From the NCBI RefSeq assembly GCF_002211285.1, contig NZ_LOKX01000033.1, positions 248,001-312,000 on the forward strand: a DNA stretch of 64,000 nucleotides, in the 5' to 3' direction. The stretch's first letter is position 1; each line of letters begins with the position of its first letter. A program made the position numbers and the translations under genes. Of the stretch, positions 26,407 to 34,572 are shown one piece after another. The stretch is from Rhizobium sp. R635. Lineage in GTDB: Bacteria > Pseudomonadota > Alphaproteobacteria > Rhizobiales > Rhizobiaceae. The notes under the pieces are model-generated. The model was not told the DNA's origin. It made no database searches and worked only from the letters and a program-made list of their open reading frames with translations.

Positions 26407-26448
26407 CATAATTCCTTAAATCGGAAATCGATTTAAGGACAAATTATG
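26407..26448. repeat. Inverted repeat in the leader of the fasciclin gene
   Basis: Two nested arm pairs. CCTTAAATCG at 26414-26423 pairs with CGATTTAAGG at 26429-26438, and CATAATT at 26407-26413 pairs with AATTATG at 26442-26448. The block is AT-rich in a GC-rich neighbourhood. I remember near-identical sequence in many rhizobial intergenic regions, so it may be one unit of a dispersed repeat that continues into the hairpin at 26466-26504. That recollection needs a search. Confidence 0.6.
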
Positions 26449-26465
26449 CAGCAACTCAAAGTGTT

Positions 26466-26504
26466 GCAGCGTCCTTTGCGCGTCTGAAAGACGCGCGGCG
26501 CTGC
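26466..26504 (+). promoter_or_regulatory. Stem-loop just upstream of the fasciclin gene
   Basis: GCGCGTCT at 26478-26485 pairs with AGACGCGC at 26489-26496 around a GAA loop, and an outer GCAGCG/CGCTGC pair (26466-26471 and 26499-26504) extends it. The hairpin ends 13 bases before the ATG and only a few bases before the GGGAGA ribosome site. It could control mRNA stability or ribosome access. There is no T-run, so it is not a simple terminator. Confidence 0.55.
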
Positions 26505-26517
26505 ACGGGAGAAAATC

Positions 26518-27072
26518 ATGATCAAGTCCGTATTGCGCGGCTTCGCGCTCGCCACCGCTCTGTCGGCTGTTGCCTTTGCTGCCGCGAAAAACCCGATGGT
26601 CGGCGGCGCGGCGATGTTCGACAGCAAGAACATCATCGAAAACGCCATGAATTCCAAGGATCACACGACGCTGGTCGCAGCCGTCAAGGCCGCCGGCCTG
26701 GTCGGCACGCTCGAGGGCAAAGGCCCCTTCACCGTGTTTGCGCCGACGAATGAAGCCTTCGCCGCCCTGCCGAAAGGCACGGTCGACACGCTGCTGAAAC
26801 CGGAAAACAAGGCCACGCTCACCAAGGTGCTGACCTGCCATGTCGTTGCGGCCGATGCGATGGCCAAGACCGTGGCCAAGATGATCAAGGATGACGGCGG
26901 CGAGCACGACATCAAGACCGTCGGGGGCTGCGTGCTGAAAGCCAGGGAAAACATGGGCAAGATCACGCTGACCGATGAAAACGGCGATGTTGCCCATGTG
27001 ACGATCGCCGACGTCAAGCAGTCGAACGGCGTCATCCACGTCGTCGACAAGGTGCTGCTGCCGAAGATGTAA
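26518..27072 (+). CDS. Secreted fasciclin-domain protein
   Basis: A 184-residue protein with a signal peptide (about residues 1-22, FALATALSAVAFAAA) and one FAS1 domain. The H1 motif is GPFTVFAPTNEAFAALP near residue 68. The segment LTKVLTCHVV and the closing SNGVIHVVDKVLLPKM match FAS1 boxes. FAS1 domains mediate adhesion. A homologue in Sinorhizobium (Nex18) is known as symbiotically induced. The gene lies about 200 bases after the sigma/anti-sigma pair on the same strand. This mirrors M. tuberculosis, where SigK controls the FAS1 proteins MPT70 and MPT83. Regulation by the adjacent sigma factor is therefore a strong inference. Confidence 0.9.
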   Translation: MIKSVLRGFALATALSAVAFAAAKNPMVGGAAMFDSKNIIENAMNSKDHTTLVAAVKAAGLVGTLEGKGPFTVFAPTNEAFAALPKGTVDTLLKPENKATLTKVLTCHVVAADAMAKTVAKMIKDDGGEHDIKTVGGCVLKARENMGKITLTDENGDVAHVTIADVKQSNGVIHVVDKVLLPKM

Positions 27073-27094
27073 ACCTTCGCGTATCGGCAGGTGC

Positions 27095-27123
27095 AGGGGC
27101 GCTCTTCGGGCGCCCCTTTTATT
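27095..27123. terminator. Terminator between the fasciclin gene and engB
   Basis: A 7-bp GC stem (GGGGCGC at 27096-27102 with its complement at 27110-27116, plus an A-T pair) is followed by TTTTATTT. It terminates the rightward fasciclin transcript. The engB stop codon on the other strand lies inside the T-run. Confidence 0.8.
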
Positions 27124-27772
27124 TCCAGTGGGCGATACCGACGGTTTCGGCGATCGCCTGGCGCAGATCATCCAACCCGTCGCCCTTTTCGGACGAGGTG
27201 GACAGCACCGCGGGATAGGCGGCGGGGCGCTTGCGGATCTTGTCCGCCGTTTCGGCAAGCAGCTTCGGCACGGCCGGCGCCTTGATCTTGTCCGTCTTGG
27301 TCAGCACAACCTGATAGGAGACGGCGGCCTTGTCGAGCAGGGTCAGCACGTCCTCGTCGTTCTTCTTGATACCGTGGCGGCTGTCGATCAGCACATAGAC
27401 GCGCTTCAGCGTCGCGCGGCCGCGCAGATAATCGAAGACGAGCTTGGTCCACTTATCGACCTGCTCCTTCGGCGCCTGCGCATAACCATAGCCCGGCATG
27501 TCGACGATCGCCATCGGCGGCAGGTCGCTGCCCTCGCCGGAATAGCCGTCCGGAACGAAATAATTGAGTTCCTGCGTGCGCCCCGGCGTGTTCGAGGTGC
27601 GCGCAAGGCCCTTCTGCCCGACCAGTGCGTTGATCAGCGACGATTTGCCGACATTCGAGCGCCCGGCAAAGGCCACTTCCAACGGCCCTTCCGGCGGGAG
27701 GAAGTTGAGCGACGGTACGCCGCGGATGAAGATCCAGGGGTGGCCGAAGAGCGGCTTTTCGGTTTCGGGCAT
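27119..27772 (-). CDS. engB: Ribosome biogenesis GTPase EngB (YsxC/YihA)
   Basis: A 217-residue GTPase started at 27772 (MPETEKPLFGHPWIFI), the length usual in rhizobia; the open frame continues upstream without a start. G motifs are all present: GRSNVGKSS (G1), the G2 Thr in NTPGRTQ, VDMPGYGYA (G3), TKTDK (G4) and TSSEKGDG (G5). It acts in 50S subunit assembly. It is the fourth gene of the rpmH-rnpA-yidC-engB set, although a terminator separates it from yidC, so it may have its own promoter in the 130 bases upstream. Confidence 0.95.
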   Translation of the reverse strand: MPETEKPLFGHPWIFIRGVPSLNFLPPEGPLEVAFAGRSNVGKSSLINALVGQKGLARTSNTPGRTQELNYFVPDGYSGEGSDLPPMAIVDMPGYGYAQAPKEQVDKWTKLVFDYLRGRATLKRVYVLIDSRHGIKKNDEDVLTLLDKAAVSYQVVLTKTDKIKAPAVPKLLAETADKIRKRPAAYPAVLSTSSEKGDGLDDLRQAIAETVGIAHWK

Positions 27773-27872
27773 GCGGGGCTCAGCAATCCTCGGGTTCGAT
27801 TTCCTACCGGGCTTCGTGGTTTTGCAGGCAGATGTCAAGCTTCGGGAGCCGTTTGCGGACTGGCTGAAAACG

Positions 27873-27897
27873 AAAAGCCCCGCCGGAGCGGGGCTTA
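27873..27897 (-). terminator. Terminator after yidC
   Basis: A 9-bp perfect stem (AAGCCCCGC at 27875-27883, complement at 27888-27896) with a 4-base loop. On the minus strand it is followed by TTTTCG. It lies directly after the yidC stop and would reduce transcription into engB. Confidence 0.8.
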
Positions 27898-27903
27898 GGA
27901 GCG

Positions 27904-29715
27904 TCATTTCGATGGCGCCGCCTTTCGTCGGAAGAGGCCCTTCAGATTGTCGAAGAGTTCAACCTTGACGCCGTGGCGCTTCATGATCACCGACTGCTGC
28001 AGCACCGAGAGCGTGTTGTTCCAGGCCCAGTAGATGACGAGGCCGGCCGGGAAGCTTGCCAGCATGAAGGTGAACACCAGCGGCATCCAGTTGAAGATCA
28101 TCGCCTGCGTCGGATCGGGCGGCGTCGGGTTCATGCGCATTTGCACGAACATGGTAATGCCCATGACCAGCGGCCAGACACCGAGATGCAGGATGGTCGG
28201 CGCCTCGAAGGGCAGCAGGCCGAACAGATTGACGATCGTCGTCGGATCGGGCGCCGAAAGGTCCTGGATCCAGCCGAAGAACGGCGCATGCCGCATCTCG
28301 ATGGTGATGTAGATCACCTTGTAGAGCGAGAAGAAGATCGGGATCTGCAGCGCCACCGGCCAGCAGCCGGCGATCGGGTTGATCTTCTCTTCCTTGTAAA
28401 GCTGCATCATCGCCTGCTGCAGCCCCATGCGGTCGTCGCCGAATTTCGCCTTCAGCTCCTCCATCTTCGGCTGCATGCGCTTCATGTTCGCCATAGAGGC
28501 ATACTGCTTGCTGGCGAGCGGGAAGAACAACAGCTTGACGACGATGGTGGTGCACAGGATCGCCACGCCGAAATTACCGAAGTAGCGGAAGAAGAAGTCC
28601 ATCAGCTTGAACATCGGCTTGGTGATGAAATAGAACCAGCCCCAGTCGATCAGCCGGTCGAACTTCGGGATCGAATAGGAAGCCTCGTAGCCGTCGATGA
28701 CGGGCACTTCCTTGGCGCCGGCGAAGACGAGGTTCTTCAGTTCGATCGATTGGCCGGGCGCAACGGTGAAGGCGTCGTCCTTGTAGTCGGCCTGATAGCG
28801 CGGCTGACCGTCGGCGAAATGCGAGAAGTGCGCTTCATAAGCGGAACTCTGCGGCGGAACGATCGTCGCGGCCCAGTATTTGTCGGTGATGCCGAGCCAG
28901 CCGCCGGTGGACTTTGCAGGGGCCACGGCTTCCTTTTCGACGGCGCTGTATTTGGTTTCGATGAGGCCGTCGTCGCCGATGACGCCGATGAAGCCTTCAT
29001 GCAGAACGTAGACCGACGGCGTCGTCGGCTTGTTGTAGCGCGTCACGCGGCCGTAGGAGGAGAGCGAGGCGGCGGCCTGTCCGGTGTTCTCGATCTTGTC
29101 GGCGACGCTGAACATGTAGCGGTCGTCGACGGAGATGGTCCGGGTAAACGTCAGGCCCTTGTCGTTGGTGTAGGACAGCGTCACCGGCGTCTTTTCGGTG
29201 AGCTTGGCGCCCTCGGGCGCCGTCCAGAGCGTCGTGGGGCCGGGAACGGCGCCTGTCGCCTCGCTGCCGATATAGCCGAGTTCGGTGAAATAGCCGTCCT
29301 TGGTTTCCGCCGGGCTGAACAGTGTGATGATCGGGCTCGAGTCGTCGACGGTCTCGTGATAGCCCTTGAGCTTCAGGTCGTCGAGGCGGGCGCCGGCAAG
29401 GTTGATCGAGCCGGAAAGCGCGGGCGTATCGATGGCAATGCGCGGCGTTTTTGCGAGCGCCTGCTCGAGCGTCGCCGTCGCGACCGCCTGGCCGGAAGGT
29501 GCCTGGCCGGAAGGTGCTGCACCGCTCGTCTGGGCCGGCGCCTGGCCGCCTGCGGCGGGCTGCTGAGCCTGCTCGGTCTGCTGCTGCGCCTTCTGGGCTT
29601 CCTGTGCCTTCCGCTGGGCCTCGATGCGCGGATTCATGTAAAGAAACTGCCAGCCGAGGACGATCAGCACCGAGAGAGCGATCGCAATGAAGTAATTGCG
29701 GTTGTTTTCCATCAT
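27904..29715 (-). CDS. yidC: Membrane protein insertase YidC
   Basis: A 603-residue YidC of the Gram-negative type. There is an N-terminal helix (ENNRNYFIAIALSVLIVLGW), then a low-complexity Gln/Ala linker (about residues 35-85, with a short APSGQ tandem). A large periplasmic beta-supersandwich follows (about residues 85-350), and then the five-helix insertase core, with the amphipathic coiled loop NMKRMQPKMEELKAKFGDDR. It inserts membrane proteins alone or with SecYEG. The start overlaps the rnpA stop by four bases; a second ATG follows immediately. Confidence 0.96.
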   Translation of the reverse strand: MMENNRNYFIAIALSVLIVLGWQFLYMNPRIEAQRKAQEAQKAQQQTEQAQQPAAGGQAPAQTSGAAPSGQAPSGQAVATATLEQALAKTPRIAIDTPALSGSINLAGARLDDLKLKGYHETVDDSSPIITLFSPAETKDGYFTELGYIGSEATGAVPGPTTLWTAPEGAKLTEKTPVTLSYTNDKGLTFTRTISVDDRYMFSVADKIENTGQAAASLSSYGRVTRYNKPTTPSVYVLHEGFIGVIGDDGLIETKYSAVEKEAVAPAKSTGGWLGITDKYWAATIVPPQSSAYEAHFSHFADGQPRYQADYKDDAFTVAPGQSIELKNLVFAGAKEVPVIDGYEASYSIPKFDRLIDWGWFYFITKPMFKLMDFFFRYFGNFGVAILCTTIVVKLLFFPLASKQYASMANMKRMQPKMEELKAKFGDDRMGLQQAMMQLYKEEKINPIAGCWPVALQIPIFFSLYKVIYITIEMRHAPFFGWIQDLSAPDPTTIVNLFGLLPFEAPTILHLGVWPLVMGITMFVQMRMNPTPPDPTQAMIFNWMPLVFTFMLASFPAGLVIYWAWNNTLSVLQQSVIMKRHGVKVELFDNLKGLFRRKAAPSK

Positions 29716-30113
29716 ACGTTCCTGGGGCGTCCGTCTCCGGAGCGCCGGTGTTTCGGCCTGGTTTCCACGCGGGATTTCAGTTCCGCGGCCAATTCTTTGA
29801 AGGACGCCTCAAGCACGTCCCTGCGCGCGACAACCACATAGTCGTGTCCGGGCTGCATTGCAAACCCTGCATGAAGCCGCACCGCCTCTTTCAGGCGCCG
29901 CCGCATGCGGTTCCGTTCGACCGCGTTGCCGTGTTTTTTGGTGACTGTAAAACCGACGCGCGCCTGGCTGTCGGGTTCCCTCCGGTCGAGGACTTCGAGG
30001 AGGAAGAGGCCGCCGCGGCGTTTTTCGCCTTCGCGCACGGCAAGAAACTGCGGGCGGCTCTTCAGCCGCCCGACAGTGTTTTTCTGTTCTTTGGTCGTCA
30101 ATTCGCCCGCCAT
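29712..30113 (-). CDS. rnpA: Ribonuclease P protein component
   Basis: A 133-residue basic protein. The RNR signature AVERNRMRRRLKEAVR lies near residues 63-78, preceded by VGFTVTKKHGNAV, the usual RnpA core. It binds the P RNA to cut 5' leaders from tRNA precursors. The C-terminal extension of about 20 basic residues is common in rhizobia. It lies 21 bases after rpmH and overlaps yidC by four bases. Confidence 0.95.
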   Translation of the reverse strand: MAGELTTKEQKNTVGRLKSRPQFLAVREGEKRRGGLFLLEVLDRREPDSQARVGFTVTKKHGNAVERNRMRRRLKEAVRLHAGFAMQPGHDYVVVARRDVLEASFKELAAELKSRVETRPKHRRSGDGRPRNV

Positions 30114-30134
30114 CTCTTCTCGGGCAACCCGGCC

Positions 30135-30269
30135 TTAGGCCGAGAGACGCTTGCGGCCCTGCGCGCGGCGGGCAGCGATGACCTTGCGGCCACCCTTCGT
30201 AGACATGCGCGCACGGAAGCCGTGGCGACGCTTGCGGACAAGCTTGGATGGTTGGTAGGTACGCTTCAT
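30135..30269 (-). CDS. rpmH: 50S ribosomal protein L34
   Basis: A 44-residue protein beginning MKRTYQPSKLVRKRRHGF, with GGRKVIAARRAQGRKRLSA at the end. It is a full-length L34 with all conserved Arg/Lys positions. It lies directly upstream of rnpA, the universal bacterial order. A near-consensus promoter lies about 110 bases upstream. No yidD frame is seen between rnpA and yidC. Confidence 0.97.
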   Translation of the reverse strand: MKRTYQPSKLVRKRRHGFRARMSTKGGRKVIAARRAQGRKRLSA

Positions 30270-30379
30270 TTATTTAAACACCGCGGAGTGCGGCCCTTCT
30301 TGAATTTGCATATGCAAGGAGCGTTGTTTTTCGAACGGGCGAGGTCATGAAAGACCTTGAATGACCGGACGTGCGGCGG

Positions 30380-30408
30380 CTTATACGGATGAAGCCTGGG
30401 AAAGTCAA
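30380..30408 (-). promoter_or_regulatory. Sigma-70-type promoter of rpmH-rnpA-yidC
   Basis: On the minus strand TTGACT (30403-30408) and TATAAG (30380-30385) are separated by 17 bases. This is one of the best promoter matches in the window. It would give a leader of about 105 bases before rpmH. Confidence 0.75.
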
Positions 30409-30700
30409 TTATACCAGCCGATTTCCCGCGGGCCGCCGGTCATGCCGCAATTTTTCGCACGCCGGTGTTAAGAAATGGCGGCGGCCCGAGATGGTTGCAG
30501 CCCTTGTTGCTCTTCCAGGTTTACCTCCTGCCGCCGCGCCATTTTGCCGGGTGAATGAGCGTCGGCAGGTGTCTGGATGGACGGAATTTCGTCGTCGCAA
30601 TCGTAAACATTGAAGACAACTTTAATAAATTTAGCCGATGTTGGGCGCGTCGGCCGGAGATTTGCTTTCCGGGCCCGTGTCGGAGCTAGGGGGCATTGCA
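30409..30700. other. Divergent intergenic region rpmH/chemoreceptor, no gene seen
   Basis: About 290 bases between the rpmH promoter and the chemoreceptor start. An AT-rich patch near 30610-30635 may hold the chemoreceptor promoter, but no clear hexamers stand out. Open frames here lack ribosome sites and protein character. Confidence 0.35.
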
Positions 30701-32695
30701 TTGAAGATCCGCGCCAAAATCAATCTGCTGGTTTCCGTGATGGGCGCGGTGGCGCTTCTGATCGGCGCAACGGCATTGTCCGCCATGCACGAATACAGTC
30801 GCAATCTTACGGCCTACGAAGAGGCCGCCGCCCGGGCCTATGCCGGCGAGCGCCTCAACCGTTTCGTCACGGCCGTGGTCATGGAATCGCGCGGCATCTA
30901 TGCGGCCAAGACGATCAAGGATACGCCGAACTTCGCCAAGGGCCTGATGGCCGGCCTCGACGAGATCGATAAGGTCATCGCGGGCTGGACGCCGCTCGTT
31001 CCCGACAGCGAGAAGGAGACTTTCGCCAAGCTCGTCGCCCGTGCGGCCGAATTCCGCACCTTCCGCACCGAAACGGCCCGCCTCGGCACCGAGGTCGGCC
31101 CCGAGGCAGCCAGCCAACAGGGCAATAACGACGCCAACCGCGCCAATCGCAAGGCATTTCAGGCCGAGATCGATGCGGTCGTTACCACCGACAAGGCAGC
31201 GCTCGAAGCCGTCAACGCCGAGATCGAGAGCTTCCGGTCTTGGATCCTGATGCTGGTCCTCAGCATCACCGGCATCGGCATCGCGGTCGGCATCGGCATG
31301 GGCTTTTATATCGGCACCAGCCATCTGAGCCGCCCGATCAAGCGCGTCACGCATGCGATCAAGGAGGTTGCGGACGGCAATTTCGAAGCTGACGTTCCTT
31401 TCGCCGGCCGCCAGGACGAAATCGGCGAGATGGCCGCGGCGGTTGCGGTCTTCAAGCAGAATGGCCTTGCCGTCAAGCGCTTGAACGCTCAGGAAGCCGC
31501 GATGCGCGCCAAGAGCGACGATCTGCAGTCCAGCATGTCCGTCGTCGTCGCTGCCGCTGCCGCAGGCGATTTCGGCCACCGCATCAGCAAGGATTACGAG
31601 GACGAGAACCTCAACCGGTTCGCCGGCAACATCAACACGCTGCTGTCGAGCGTCGATGCCGGCATCGGCGAGACCCGCCGTGTCATCGCAAGCCTTGCCG
31701 AAGGCGACCTCACCCAGACGATGAACGGCAGCTTCCAGGGCGCCTTCGCCGAGTTGCAGCAGAACGTCAACAATACCTTCGTGACGCTGCAGGCGACGAT
31801 GCGTGAAGTGCGCGACACGACGGAAGCGATGAACGGCAATACGGCAGAGCTGCGCAATGCGAGCGACGACCTGTCGAAGCGTACCGAGCAGCAGGCTGCC
31901 GCCCTCGAAGAGACCTCGGCGGCCCTCGATGAGATCACCGCCGTCGTCCAGAATTCCACCGAGCGGGCGCATGAGGCGACAATCATGGTGTCCGAAGCCA
32001 AGGAGAATGCCGGCCGCTCCGGCGTCGTCGTGCGCAATGCCGTCGAGGCCATGGGCCGCATCGAGCAGGCCTCGCGCGAAATCAGCCAGATCATCAACGT
32101 CATCGACGAGATCGCCTTCCAGACCAACCTGCTGGCGCTCAACGCCGGCGTCGAGGCGGCGCGCGCCGGCGAGGCCGGCAAGGGCTTCGCGGTCGTGGCG
32201 CAGGAAGTGCGCGAGCTTGCCCAGCGTTCGGCGACTGCCGCCAAGGACATCAAGGCGCTGATCACCAAGTCGGGCGACGAAGTGCAGATCGGCGTCAAGC
32301 TCGTCCAGGCGACCGGCGAGGCGCTTTCGGAGATCGGTACCCGCGTCATCGCCATCAACGATCATATCCATTCGATCGCGACGGCCGCCCGCGAACAGTC
32401 GACCGGCCTCAAGGAAGTCAACACCGCCGTCAACCAGATGGACCAGGTCACGCAGCAAAACGCCGCGATGGTGGAGGAAACATCCGCCGCCACCCATAGG
32501 CTTTCGGCCGAAGCCAACGGGCTGGTGCACCTCATTGCGCGCTTCAAGCTGTCGAATGCGGCCGCACCCGTTACGCTTGCCCGCACCGAGGCGCACAAGC
32601 CCGTCGCTTCGCCCGCCCGCCGGGCGATCGGCAAGGTCGCCCGCGCCTTCGGCGGCAATGCCGCTGCGGCCGAACAGAGCTGGGAAGAATTCTGA
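30701..32695 (+). CDS. Methyl-accepting chemotaxis protein
   Basis: I start at a TTG at 30701 (read MKIRAKINLLVSVMGAV), because an AGGGGG lies eight bases upstream and chemoreceptors often begin this way; an in-frame ATG at 30638 has no ribosome site. That gives 664 residues. One membrane helix is near residues 9-30, with a small helical periplasmic domain, a second helix near 190-212, HAMP units, then the signalling domain with EIAFQTNLLALNAGVEAARA intact. It ends QSWEEF, a CheR/CheB docking pentapeptide like that of the other receptor in this window. The sensor lacks a Cache domain, so it may sense through a four-helix bundle. Confidence 0.9.
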   Translation: MKIRAKINLLVSVMGAVALLIGATALSAMHEYSRNLTAYEEAAARAYAGERLNRFVTAVVMESRGIYAAKTIKDTPNFAKGLMAGLDEIDKVIAGWTPLVPDSEKETFAKLVARAAEFRTFRTETARLGTEVGPEAASQQGNNDANRANRKAFQAEIDAVVTTDKAALEAVNAEIESFRSWILMLVLSITGIGIAVGIGMGFYIGTSHLSRPIKRVTHAIKEVADGNFEADVPFAGRQDEIGEMAAAVAVFKQNGLAVKRLNAQEAAMRAKSDDLQSSMSVVVAAAAAGDFGHRISKDYEDENLNRFAGNINTLLSSVDAGIGETRRVIASLAEGDLTQTMNGSFQGAFAELQQNVNNTFVTLQATMREVRDTTEAMNGNTAELRNASDDLSKRTEQQAAALEETSAALDEITAVVQNSTERAHEATIMVSEAKENAGRSGVVVRNAVEAMGRIEQASREISQIINVIDEIAFQTNLLALNAGVEAARAGEAGKGFAVVAQEVRELAQRSATAAKDIKALITKSGDEVQIGVKLVQATGEALSEIGTRVIAINDHIHSIATAAREQSTGLKEVNTAVNQMDQVTQQNAAMVEETSAATHRLSAEANGLVHLIARFKLSNAAAPVTLARTEAHKPVASPARRAIGKVARAFGGNAAAAEQSWEEF

Positions 32696-32718
32696 TCTCT
32701 TCGGAATATGTGTCGTTG

Positions 32719-32744
32719 AACGCCGCCTCCGGGCGGCGTTTTTT
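32719..32744 (+). terminator. Terminator after the chemoreceptor gene
   Basis: ACGCCGCC at 32720-32727 pairs with GGCGGCGT at 32732-32739 around a TCCG loop, followed by TTTTT. Confidence 0.85.
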
Positions 32745-32849
32745 GTGACGACTTGCCGCTGCTCGCAAAGATTTGAAAGCGGAGCATCTTGGTCTAATAT
32801 AGAGCTCCAACGGTAAGGGCGGCCGCGCCGCCGATCGGGCGAGACGAAA

Positions 32850-34370
32850 ATGCCGGTTCAAGATCAGGGCGATAATCCTTCGGCGGAAATCCCGGCGGCC
32901 GGCGAGGCTGCCAAGGGGCGCTGCCCTTCCGCCGGTCTGTTCGGCGGATTGTCCGGCAAGCTGCTCTGGCTCACCGTCTTCTTCATCATGCTCGCCGAAA
33001 TCCTGATCTTCTTTCCCTCGGTGGCCAGCATGCGTCTGCGCTGGCTGCAGGACAGGCTGAACACGGCCGCCGCAGCCGCCATCGTCATCGACGGGCTGCA
33101 GCCGATCGAGCTGCCGCGCGCCCTGCAGAAGGAGACGCTGGAAGCAACCGGCACGAAGGCGATCGTGCTGCGCAAGGACGGCACCTCGCGGCTGCTGGCG
33201 ACGACGGATATGCCGACCTCGGTCGACGAAGCCTACGATCTGACCGACGTGCCGCCGCTGACGGCGATAGGCGATGCGCTCGATACGCTGATCTTCGGCG
33301 GCAACCGGTTGATCCGCGTCTACGGCCCCGTCGGCGAAACCAGCACCGGCGTCGAGGTGGTGATGAAGGAAAAGCCGCTGCGCAGGGCGATGTTCTACTA
33401 TTCGCGCAACGTGCTGCTGCTGTCGGTGCTGATCTCGCTCTTCACGGCGACGCTGATCTTCTTTGCGATCAACCGCATCCTCATCGGCCCGATCCGCCGG
33501 CTGACCGGCAGCATGCAGCAATTCTCCTCCGATCCGGAAAATCCGGCCCATATCTATATCGGCGACGGCGGCCGCGACGAGCTGGCGGTCGCCGGCCGCA
33601 ACCTCACCTCGATGCAGATGGAGCTGCAGAAGACGCTGAAGCAGCAGAAGAACCTCGCCGCTCTCGGGCTTGCTGTTTCCAAGATCAATCACGACATGCG
33701 CAATATCCTGGCGTCGGCGCAGCTGATGTCGGACCGGCTGGTCGATGTCGACGATCCGATGGTCAAGAGCTTCGCTCCGAAGCTGCTGCGCACCATCGAC
33801 CGCGCCGTCGGTTACACGACCGAGGTGCTGTCCTACGGCAAGGCGAGCGAATCGGCGCCGCGCCGCCGCCACGTTCGTCTTCTGGAGCTGACCCAGGACG
33901 TCAAGGACATGCTCGCGATCGATCCGCAGAGCGGCATCGAATTCACGGAGCAGATCGGCGTCGACCTCGAGGTCGATGCCGACGGCGAGCAGCTTTTCCG
34001 CGTCATTCACAATCTCTGCCGCAACGCGCTGCAGGCGCTGACGTCGCCGGGCGAGGGCGGCCCGGGTTCCATCAGGCGCATCACCGTCGCCGCTCAGCGC
34101 GTCGGCAGCGTCGTCAGCATCACGGTTGATGATACCGGCCCCGGCATGCCGCTGAAGGCGCGCCAGAACCTCTTTGCCGCCTTCCGCGGCTCCGCCCGCT
34201 CCGGCGGCACCGGCCTCGGCCTCACCATCGCCCGCGAACTGGTGCTCGCCCATGGCGGCACGATCGCCCTTGTGGAAAAACCGACGGTCGGCACGCAGTT
34301 CCGCATCGAGATCCCCGATCGCCCGGTTTCGCTGGAGGATTACCGCAGCCGCGCCCACCTGGAAAAGTGA
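32850..34370 (+). CDS. Membrane sensor histidine kinase, orphan
   Basis: A 506-residue kinase. The N-terminal cytoplasmic tail is followed by a membrane helix (about residues 36-58), a periplasmic sensor of about 125 residues, a second helix (about 186-208) and HAMP. The phosphoacceptor is His281 in SKINHDMRNILAS, an H-box with Asp-Met-Arg-Asn rather than the usual H-E-L. ATPase boxes follow: HNLCRNALQAL (N), DDTGPGMP (G1), GGTGLGLTIA (G2). No response regulator is adjacent. The variant H-box recalls a small group of alphaproteobacterial orphan kinases. The signal is unknown. Confidence 0.88.
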   Translation: MPVQDQGDNPSAEIPAAGEAAKGRCPSAGLFGGLSGKLLWLTVFFIMLAEILIFFPSVASMRLRWLQDRLNTAAAAAIVIDGLQPIELPRALQKETLEATGTKAIVLRKDGTSRLLATTDMPTSVDEAYDLTDVPPLTAIGDALDTLIFGGNRLIRVYGPVGETSTGVEVVMKEKPLRRAMFYYSRNVLLLSVLISLFTATLIFFAINRILIGPIRRLTGSMQQFSSDPENPAHIYIGDGGRDELAVAGRNLTSMQMELQKTLKQQKNLAALGLAVSKINHDMRNILASAQLMSDRLVDVDDPMVKSFAPKLLRTIDRAVGYTTEVLSYGKASESAPRRRHVRLLELTQDVKDMLAIDPQSGIEFTEQIGVDLEVDADGEQLFRVIHNLCRNALQALTSPGEGGPGSIRRITVAAQRVGSVVSITVDDTGPGMPLKARQNLFAAFRGSARSGGTGLGLTIARELVLAHGGTIALVEKPTVGTQFRIEIPDRPVSLEDYRSRAHLEK

Positions 34371-34495
34371 GACGGATTCGCAAGCCGCCGGCCGCTGGCA
34401 GACAAACACGCGATTTTTTCAGAAATGCTCTTGCAATGTCCGAAAGGACCCTTTAGAGAACCGCCCACGCAAGCGGCACGGCCGCTTCTGCAAGC

Positions 34496-34572
34496 GCACC
34501 CGTAGCTCAGCTGGATAGAGCACCAGACTACGAATCTGGGGGTCAGGAGTTCGAATCTCTTCGGGTGCGCCA
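34496..34572 (+). tRNA. tRNA-Arg(ACG)
   Basis: The cloverleaf is complete. The 7-bp acceptor is GCACCCG/CGGGTGC. The D arm is GCTC...GAGC and the anticodon stem CCAGA/TCTGG with loop CTACGAA (anticodon ACG). The T arm is AGGAG/CTCTT with TTCGAAT. The discriminator is G and the CCA is encoded. The ACG anticodon is normally edited to ICG and reads CGU/CGC/CGA. No integrase or direct repeat was seen at its 3' end. Confidence 0.97.

Noticed and set aside
29700..29730. yidD between rnpA and yidC
   Set aside because: The two genes overlap by four bases, so there is no room for yidD.
27973..29841. Very long open frame on the plus strand opposite yidC (over 600 codons)
   Set aside because: It mirrors yidC codon structure, is rich in Arg/His/Asp as expected for a shadow frame in GC-rich DNA, and has no ribosome site. 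yidC on the other strand is unmistakable.
30686..32596. Long minus-strand frame opposite the second chemoreceptor gene
   Set aside because: It is antisense to a complete chemoreceptor and has Arg/Asp/Gly-rich shadow composition with no motif.
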